Source: Ramazzottius varieornatus (Eukaryota > Tardigrada > Eutardigrada > Parachela > Ramazzottiidae). Taken from it: a stretch of 64,000 nt of DNA. Below are positions 56,829 through 64,000 of this stretch, piece by piece; position 1 is the stretch's first letter, and each line of letters opens with the position of its first letter. The stretch is from positions 5,200,629-5,264,628 of the forward strand of contig BDGG01000001.1 of the NCBI GenBank assembly GCA_001949185.1, given 5' to 3'. The translations under genes were made by a program, and so were the position numbers. The notes under the pieces were generated by a model, which worked only from the letters and a program-made list of their open reading frames with translations, was not told where the DNA came from and did not search any database.

Positions 56829-59800
56829 ATGGAGCCGGACTGGGACGATAAAACAGTCAGTGTAGGGCAAATCAAGCGGGAAGCCAATCTACTTCCTTGT
56901 ATCGCCAAAATCGACTGTGAGGAACGTGTGGAGTCCAATGCCGAGATCGATTTGCGCCAACCGCTTCTTTTGTTCAAAGCCTACAAAAGCGTCAAGGTAC
57001 AAGCCAGATTGCTGTACCGCCACAAAGTCAACCGGAAGGACATTTTTCAGCCGTATGGGAATGTCTCGCTCGTCATTCCCAAAGGCTACACAGGTATGCG
57101 CGATGAGATTTAGTGGTGTGAGAGGCCTGCAAACCACCTTGGGATGATTGTTACTTCGAGTGCCTCAGTTTGCCTTGTTATTGGGCGGAATCATGCACCG
57201 CGTAAGATATCGATCATTGCGGGATTGTTTGCCGGCCTCCCGTGTATCGAATCGAGTTTCGTGGCCCGTGTAATTATGACTGTATGTGGCATTTTTGCTC
57301 TGTGTAAAGCCGGCTGATCCGATTGTCAAAAGTTTCAAAATATTTGATGGATCGTACGGTCAATGTCAAGAGACTGTGCGAACTTTTGTTCGTACGTTAT
57401 CGGCGCTCGAAATGGATACGGTCACATTATTACCTTATGCGCTGTAGCAGACAAGCGTGTAGTCGCACGCGACCAGCCCGATCCTTTGTGTTGCAAACCA
57501 TTAAAAACAAATTACATAACTCGTTCATATTGGCATAAACGAGAATAAATGAGCTTATAATGAGTCGTTGATGTATCTGTTCGTTACACTTGAAAAGCCT
57601 CGACGGAAGGAAAATACCGCAGTCAAAACATATTGCATTACAGTCGGATCCAATATTACTTTTTGTTTGTTTTTGTGGAATTGCTAGACGGAAGTGGTGG
57701 ATAGGGACGGGTATTAGCCATGGCTTAGCTCTGCGCTAATACCTCAGATTGGAAATCCGAGCTGCGGTGATTATTTGTGTAGTGCGCAAAAACATGATCG
57801 AAAGCGAGGAAGCCAAGTACGCGATAAGTATGGTTACGCAAGAAAACTGTCGAATCGTCCACCGCAAGCGAAAGCTCGCCTAATTTCAGACAGTTCTTTC
57901 GAAAAGTCGTTGGGCGAAAAACTTACGAAGCTCAGCAGGAAGTCAAGTTGGGTATGCAGTGACAAGTAATTAGCATATTGTTATGCCAACGAGGCATTAG
58001 ACTATGCGTACTTGGTGGGGAAAAAATGCGGCAATCCTGATAATCATGTGTAGTTTTGAGATTACTGTGCGATCAAAATTCAGAACAGCTCGTTCCACAA
58101 CGAGTTTTTCATTGTGAAACTACGCGCAGGACTTATTCCATAGTTTTCGAAATCACTTGAGTTTTTGGAAGTCGTCTTTCATGCTGCACCTTTCCGCCCG
58201 AGGTTAACGCCAAGCGGCGCTCTCTTTTCTCTTCGTCAATTGGACCCGCTGGAAAGGGGTCGAAAACGACGGTATCTTAACTTTTCCCACTCTGCTTTCT
58301 CAGTATGTATCCATGAGCTCTTGGGCGGGGAAGTGGCGGAAGCAGAGGTCGTTAAGATGCAATCGGTGGCGTGCCAAGACTCATAGTCATTGTTTGTGGT
58401 CAAAAGAATTCAACGTGCGCAGTCATGCGCAGTGTTGGAAAACTTTGGGCGTACTCGCCTCCAAGGACAGTGTCAAGTTAACCGCCTTCTGCCGAGATGG
58501 CAACAATCAATTACACTTGTACAAAAAGTTGATCTTTGCTGTCCATCACACGCTGTGACAGTAAACTAGCACGGCAGATGCGAATGATGAGTGCTATACC
58601 AGCTGGAAGAGGTTAGCGTAACGCAGTGTGCCGTTGTCACAGAGGATGATACGAGGCGGTGTCGACGAAAAAAACGAGTTGTAGAAGATCTGTTGTTCAA
58701 ACTGTCGCTCTGATCAACGGATCGGTGAGGCCACAAAGTGGCCCACTGTTATTTTCAAATATAGTCGGGTACGTTGATTCTCAAGTCTGCTAGCTGTCGC
58801 CTGCTGTCTAAAGCCTTGGGATGATCATCACCTCAGGTGACGCAGTTTTCCTTGTTATTGACTGGGAATGTGCCTCACTTCATCGTAACCGTTCCGAGAC
58901 TGTTTGTCGGCCTTCCAAGTGATGGTTCCGATGCCTTGATTGAGGTGCTTTGAGATATTTTCGGTTTCGTAAAGCTCCGTCTTCTGTGTGAGGAAAAAAC
59001 TGGTGTAAGTGTATCGTGCACTGAATGACGCCATTAATAAAACATTCCGAACGAATGCGCTACTGACACGCCGACATTGTTCGGCGGTGCAGCGCGACAG
59101 CACGCGAATGTCAAGATTGCGACCTAGGACATCAGGCCAAATGAAGCGGCAAATTTATTGAAAAAGAAAAGCAAAATAACGGACTGAAGAACCGTGAAGA
59201 TTTAGTTCAAGCACACACCATGTAATCTTCTTCAGCACTTTCGTCGCTTTTTTCCTTTCATCAGAGCAGAATAATAGAGTCGCAAATGGATTAGTAAATT
59301 ATCAAATAATAATGGTTTTACTTTCGGTGAGAAAGCGAAACGGATACACACGCGTCAGTTATTTTATTGCCCCATTAAAAGTAGAAAGGAACCGTCCCGC
59401 TACCTTATCCAGTCGATTTTGGCGGTGGAAACTGAGAGAGTTGCGTGTTTTGGACACTCACACAGCGGATAAAATATTCAAGGAAATCCTTGGATCGTCA
59501 GAACCTCCATGTTGTTTTTTAGCGAGTCATTCATAAACTTTATTTCTACAGGACTGTTTTCGATATTGGACAAAGAAGGTTATCCAACCGCCAAATGCTA
59601 CATGTTCATTAACGACCTGATCAAAGTCACCGGTCAAGTTTCGGCGTCCTTCCTCATTCATAACTGCACAATCCAAGCGTACCGCCGAATATCCAGGCGG
59701 CACTACCGTCGAGTGGCGCTACCTGCCGGCACTATTCTCAAAACCACCGGGCTTTTCACCGACCAAACACCACCGTCCCAACGCCCTCTCAGTCAAGCTT

Positions 59801-60630
59801 CATACTGCAACACTCCTATGCGTCCGTCTTTCTCCTTTGCCAAGTTCTTCAGTCGCCACTTGGACCATTATGACGTCTCAACATCCTCCTCTTCCATCAG
59901 CAACGAAGGCTCGACTACCGCACCACTCACACGCGAAACTACCACCGAGAGGTCCTTCTTGAAATGCCAAGTCGCAATGGACGATGAGATCTACATCCCA
60001 CTTACAACAGCAGGCAAGTTCTTCCTCATCAGCGACCCTGCGAGAACCGTAGAGTTCAACAAGCACTGTATCCATCTTCTTTCAACGGTAATATCTGAAG
60101 AACTTTTACCGTGCCGAGCGAAACTGATATGCGGGTTCTTGCCGGAAATGAGGGAACATTTCACGGGATACCTTCAACTGGAGACGATCCAAACATGTGA
60201 TGTCATGCTGGTTTGCACAATGAAGTCCCACCCGTTTCAGCTGTTCGAAGTGGATACGACGTCGGAGTTTGAATTCCGGACGGCTTTGCTCAGTAATCCC
60301 AGGTATCTAAGCACGTCATTCCGCGCGGCATTAGCTTTCGTTTCCGCCCATTGCGAGTCCTGGAGGAAACAGGTGAAGATTGTGCACGAGGTGCAGGTTG
60401 ATGCAGCTGAAGAAGAAGAGGAGCATATCTATGCGGAAATTGATGGACCGGATACAAATATTTCCGTGCCGTGCACCAGTTCAAGTTCTTCACCAGGTGG
60501 CAGTAGTGGAGTCAGCTCGCGATTTAGCGATGAAACCTTCAGCTCAACAGAGACAACGCCATACTCAGATAGCTCTCTAGAATACAGGATGCATGTGTTA
60601 TCTTTTCCCTCTAAACTATCTTTCGTCTAA
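56829..60630 (+). CDS. Unknown protein with CABIT-like features and YAEI motif
   Basis: Two exons (56829-57093 and 59552-60630) separated by a 2.46-kb intron encode 447 residues. The join is in phase (G|GA) with good gtatgc and tttctacag sites. The first 150 residues alternate short hydrophobic and basic segments (LLLFKAYKSVKVQARLLYRH, ILDKEGYPTAKCYMF). A second region around 215-320 has IYIPLTTAGKFFLISD, LLPCRAKLICGFLPEMREH and CDVMLVCTMKSHPFQLFEV. The all-beta pattern with IPL...GKF resembles the CABIT domain of THEMIS/GAREM adaptors, but I see no decisive motif. The tail has EEEEEHIYAEID, a plausible phosphotyrosine SH2-ligand site, followed by a Ser-rich end. A signalling-adaptor role is therefore only a hypothesis. 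Confidence 0.55.
57138..57255. repeat. Diverged direct repeat, unit 1 (intron)
   Basis: ccttgggatgattgttac, then cagtttgccttgttattgg, then ggattgtttgccggcctcc. These blocks recur in the same order at 58815-58925 in the same intron, about 1.67 kb away, with many differences. Confidence 0.55.
58813..58928. repeat. Diverged direct repeat, unit 2 (intron)
   Basis: ccttgggatgatcatcac, cagttttccttgttattg and gactgtttgtcggccttcc mirror the order of the unit at 57138. The pair may be the ends of an old insertion or a solo tandem duplication that makes this intron unusually long. Confidence 0.55.
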
Positions 60631-61196
60631 TCTAAATTTGCGGGAAAGTTTTGAGGACAAGAGTGAATTTGCTCCTTTTTAACATTTCCGTATTGACTGG
60701 TTTATCAATAGGTACAATTTACACTGAAATCTATCGATTTATAGGACAAAGTCTTATGGAACTTGTAGTATTGATAAATGTTTTAGTCGGACTCAACGTG
60801 ACAGCTCGAAATTTTAAAGGCTCGAATGGGTACTGCAGGTCGTATACCGCTTCTGTATGGGTAATCAGAAATGACACAAACTTGCACTTTTGTCCATTTA
60901 TACTCTGACATTTTCGATCGAAGTCACATGGGCCAATTACCCCACTCGTTGGTTCAACATGAACACGGACACTTCCGTCATAGGCAAATGTTAGGCGAAC
61001 CACGCAATTAACGACGACAGATGCAGTCCGGAAAAACTTCGCAAGCTGTTTCTGAAATGCTCATCGACACGTTGCATCTTGTCAAAGATGCCTTCTTCCG
61101 CCCTGCTAAACTGGGATTAATTGAAGTTAAGTTACAAGCCGCGAAGTTTTCTGCCCATCTTATTATGGGGAAAACCCAACTACATATTCCTCCACA
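60631..61196. other. Intergenic region
   Basis: This holds the 3'UTR of the preceding gene and the promoter side of the serine hydrolase. No recognisable coding exon or TATA element was found. Confidence 0.35.
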
Positions 61197-63465
61197 ATGT
61201 CTCCCTGTGTGACTTCCCGAGTAAAGTTTTGCATCCATTGTGAACTTTCGAGATTCTTTATCATACTTCTACTCACATCTGTAATGTCGGAAACAGTAAA
61301 ATTGGAGAACCAATTGGATAGATTAACGGCTGGAGAACTCGACCGTGTTGCTCATCGCGCAATGAGCTGTCACAACATTCCTTCGTTGGGTCTTTCCATA
61401 GTGGTCCCCTCCTCCAGCAACGGTGCTGTAAAGTTTTGGAAAACGTACAGAGCCCCATTTTTCGATGCAGAGAGAATGGCGGAGAACTCCACCAGAAGTG
61501 ATCCCATGTTCTGTATAGGATCTCTTACGAAACATATCTCTGCCACACTGATCCTTCACCAATTGGAGCAACTGCAGTGGAAAGGATATACGTAAGTCAA
61601 GAAAACTTTTCGGTTCCCAACTTTAAGTCTTTGATATTCGCTAGCTGACGGTCTATCATAGTTACACCGTCGGCACACTAGTGACTGATATTATTCCGGC
61701 TCTTGGTTTGGAGTACTCCCAGTTGGCAAATGCTACCATTGAGGATATTCTGTCGCACCGCACCGGTCTGGCTGGTGAGTTAATTCTTCATAGCAACCTC
61801 GACAAGGAATAATACATGGTTGCAATTGCTTACCCCAGAGTTTTTCGGACCATTTCTCGTGGGATACCCGACGGGTAGTTCACGACTGGACCTTGCGAAA
61901 ATCGCGGCACGACTTCCAAGGATCCATCCCAGTGGAACGAGCTACGTCTACAACAATCATGTTTTCAGTCTGTCAGGTGGGCGAAGATGTACTGTCTCCC
62001 CTCGAAAAATTCACTCAATAACCTGACAGGCTCTAAAATAATGTTAAATGCCCCTCAGGGATAGTTTTGTGAGCCTGTCACGTGACTACGCGAAACTTTC
62101 GAGGGAATACAGTACATTTCGTCGGAATGCGCAGAGAAAGATGGACATCGATTGTTCTAGGTTTGATTGCCGAGACACTTGGAGAATTACTGTATGGGAA
62201 GCCAAAACGCTGGGAGGAGCTCGCTTCGGATTTGCTGCAGGAGGCCGGTGTCTCAACGGGAGATTTCAGCTTTGCCGATACCGTCGAGGATGCAAGGGTG
62301 GAAAAAGGATTTTTGTCAGTTGATGGTAAACTGCGTGCGATGGACCCGGAAGTGCGACAGTTGATCGCCCCTGCAGGAGCCGCTGGCTCACTTTGCATTA
62401 CACCTCAAGCTATGGCCCGATGGATGAGCTTTCTTCTTCGGCGTGGTGAAGACAGCTCTGTCTCACGGGAGACCATTGTAAATCCGTGGACTACTCGAAA
62501 TATCAATCCGAGCACAATACTTAGCTCGGTGGAATTTCCGGATGGTCCAGTCGTCAATGCTCGCTGTGGATATGGACTAGGCTGGGGCTGCTATTCTTAC
62601 CGAGGTGAGTGTAGCGGACTGTCAACCCTTGACTGTATCTTGACGCTGATCATCACTATAAAGCCACTGGGTTTCAGGGCACAAATATGTGGCTCATGGA
62701 GGCGGCTTCTACGCGTTTATTTCTAAGCTCCTGGTTTTCCCCGACCAAAATATATCCATCTTCACCAGCACTTCCGGCCCAGGAACATCTGATGTGGCAA
62801 TAACGATGCGAAAACTTCACCTGTATATTTTTGACCGGTTGATGGGCTACTCGCCTCAACCTTTAGACTTTGTCTGCCCGCCCCCTTTGTTGACTCCAGC
62901 CCCAACTAGCAAAACTCTAGACAACTTTGTCCCCCTAAGGATACTTGAAGGCTTCTTAGGGGAGTACCAGCACGGGGTTTTCGGAACCATTAAGGTTATT
63001 GTCAAGAACAAGGAGGTGCGTCTGCTGGCGGGTCGGTTCGGTGAAGCTATTCTGGTAAACTGTGTATCCCATCCGGACAACACTGCGGTGTGTCAGTTGG
63101 AGTTCACGGGAATCCTGTGGTGGATATCTGGCTCCGATGCTTTCAAGAACGATAAGCAGACTAATCGCACCGCAATATTCCGTCTCGTTCATAATGCTGA
63201 GCAGGAAGCACGGACGTTGACATTGCCACTCTACTCTTCCGCCGCTCCTCCTCTCTTCACACGGAAACCCCGCGCGAACGGAATTACGTCATTGCAGATT
63301 ACGGAGCGCGCAACAGAGACCATAAAACCTAATAGCGCTGATAAAAATAGGAGTGGAAACGTCAGCCTAATGACAATACTAATTATCTCTCCGTCATGCC
63401 AATTGAAAATATTGCCGGTTTTTTTGATCTTGAGCATGGCTGTACTAATGATTGGGCTGGCGTAA
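61197..63465 (+). CDS. Secreted beta-lactamase-like serine hydrolase, probably GPI-anchored
   Basis: Five exons (61197-61591, 61662-61774, 61839-61976, 62161-62604, 62678-63465) give 625 residues with matching phases. The N-terminus has a signal sequence (SRFFIILLLTSVMS). The fold is that of class C beta-lactamase/penicillin-binding-protein relatives, as in animal LACTB-type serine hydrolases. The catalytic SxxK is complete (IGSLTKHIS, Ser about 109, Lys 112). The second motif is YVYNNHVFSLSG (Tyr about 206). The third is YVAHGGGFYAF (about 369), replacing the KTG box by HGG, as is common in eukaryotic members. About 190 further residues form a lipocalin-like C-terminal domain (LGEYQHGVFGTIKVIVKNKE). 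The protein ends in a Ser/Asn region and a terminal hydrophobic run (LKILPVFLILSMAVLMIGLA), the layout of a GPI-attachment signal. Substrate is unknown; peptidase or esterase activity is possible. Confidence 0.85.
61987..62117. repeat. Foldback/MITE-like element in serine hydrolase intron 3
   Basis: atgtactgt-ctc-ccctcgaaa at the left end pairs with tttcgaggg-aat-acagtacat at the right end. The inner blocks cctgacaggctc and gagcctgtca also pair. The 131 bp fill most of the 184-bp intron. Confidence 0.7.
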
Positions 63466-63501
63466 CTCTTCTTTTGCTCTATATACAAAAAGCACGCGAT
63501 G

Positions 63502-63507
63502 AATAAA
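63502..63507 (+). terminator. Poly(A) signal AATAAA for the serine hydrolase gene
   Basis: AATAAA begins 37 bp after the stop codon at 63465, a usual distance for a very short 3'UTR. Confidence 0.5.
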
Positions 63508-63509
63508 TG

Positions 63510-64000
63510 TCACTACTCTGAAAAAGATCAGCAAACACTGTGCCCACCTGGCTTTCGTTTTTCAAACTGGAAATGAGCTAGGAGCCCGGTTCATCCAAAG
63601 AGAACAGACAGAGTGCCGAGACCCACGAAAGCACATAGGTTGAGGGACCTCCCGTTAATTGGAGTTCAAAGGACAGCGTGGGAAAGACCCATTTCAAGGT
63701 GTAGACTAATCCACTAACGCCGAGCTGTTACATCGACGACCGGAAGGACGAATCACCCATCTCATCAGTCATGGCTGGCAAATGAAGGTACACGGGCCTG
63801 ACCTAAATATGTGCATGAAACTACGGGCCAGGGAACGAAAACGGCACGGGCTAGCTGAAGTTGATCAATCAATTGAATCAATCGGAACACCTCCGGTTTC
63901 GCTCCGTCGCCCCTATTTTTTTCCATGCCAACATTTAGGGCAGGCGCGTGTACTGCATATCGATCCGAAAGGTAGTAAGCTATGAAGAATATATATACCG
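63510..64000. other. Right flank, no gene seen
   Basis: No frame in the last 490 bp has recognisable similarity or a supported splice structure. Confidence 0.35.

Noticed and set aside
57705-57775. tRNA-like double hairpin (ggtattagc...gctaatacc, ctcagatt...aatccgag)
   Set aside because: The arm lengths and the lack of a GTTCGANNC T-arm do not fit a tRNA. No tRNA, rRNA or CRISPR structure was found elsewhere by eye.
61197-63465. Recent bacterial origin of the beta-lactamase-like gene
   Set aside because: It has four phased spliceosomal introns, animal-type targeting signals and composition like its neighbours. Older transfer cannot be judged without a phylogeny.

Overview
This is eukaryotic nuclear DNA from an animal. 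Nearly every recognisable gene is cut by short GT-AG introns, mostly 50-200 bp. The products are metazoan: a TPPP/p25-alpha protein, SLC5 transporters, a mucolipin relic, an anoctamin, TFIIS, a DUF4795/QRICH2-like protein, and a secreted protein built from PAN, SRCR, fibrinogen, F5/8C, sushi and fucolectin modules. Compact genes and introns with moderate GC would suit a small invertebrate such as a tardigrade, but the sequence alone does not prove the taxon.

Layout. 0-2.7 kb: TPPP-like gene (-), running off the left edge, with a long disordered tail. 3.3-4.5 kb: tetraspan membrane gene (-) with a foldback element in one intron. 5.5-12.4 kb: two tandem SLC5 sodium/monocarboxylate-type transporters (+). 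12.6-21 kb: a transposon graveyard with a pogo/Tigger-like element, mucolipin pseudogene, LINE remnant, tyrosine-recombinase remnant, a chain of perfect hairpins and a long-TIR element. 21.3-25.3 kb: a 1146-residue single-pass membrane protein (+) with about 19 QT motifs resembling LC8 dynein-light-chain ligands, the strongest candidate here for an undescribed system. 25.8-33.5 kb: giant multi-domain lectin-like gene (-). 34.6-35.1 kb: hAT-like MITE with target duplications. 35.5-40.6 kb: anoctamin (+). 41.3-42.8 kb: TFIIS (+) with two large hairpins in its intron. 43.4-44.0 kb: intronless tetraspan with a PPxY tail (+). 44.8-46.4 kb: dead piggyBac (-). 46.8-47.2 kb: small unknown gene (-). 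47.4-49.6 kb: no convincing gene. 49.6-50.4 kb: possible broken tetraspan/PPxY gene. 50.6-54.4 kb: QRICH2/DUF4795-like gene (-). 54.8-55.7 kb: type II membrane protein (-). 56.8-60.6 kb: unknown, possibly CABIT-like, adaptor (+). 61.2-63.5 kb: secreted, probably GPI-anchored beta-lactamase-like serine hydrolase (+).

The genes do not form one pathway. Several encode membrane or secreted proteins. Gene models were derived by reading splice sites and checking phase by hand. Models with every junction checked and total length divisible by three are both SLC5 genes, the LC8-motif gene, TPPP, TFIIS, the 56.8 kb gene and the serine hydrolase. Others are marked as approximate.
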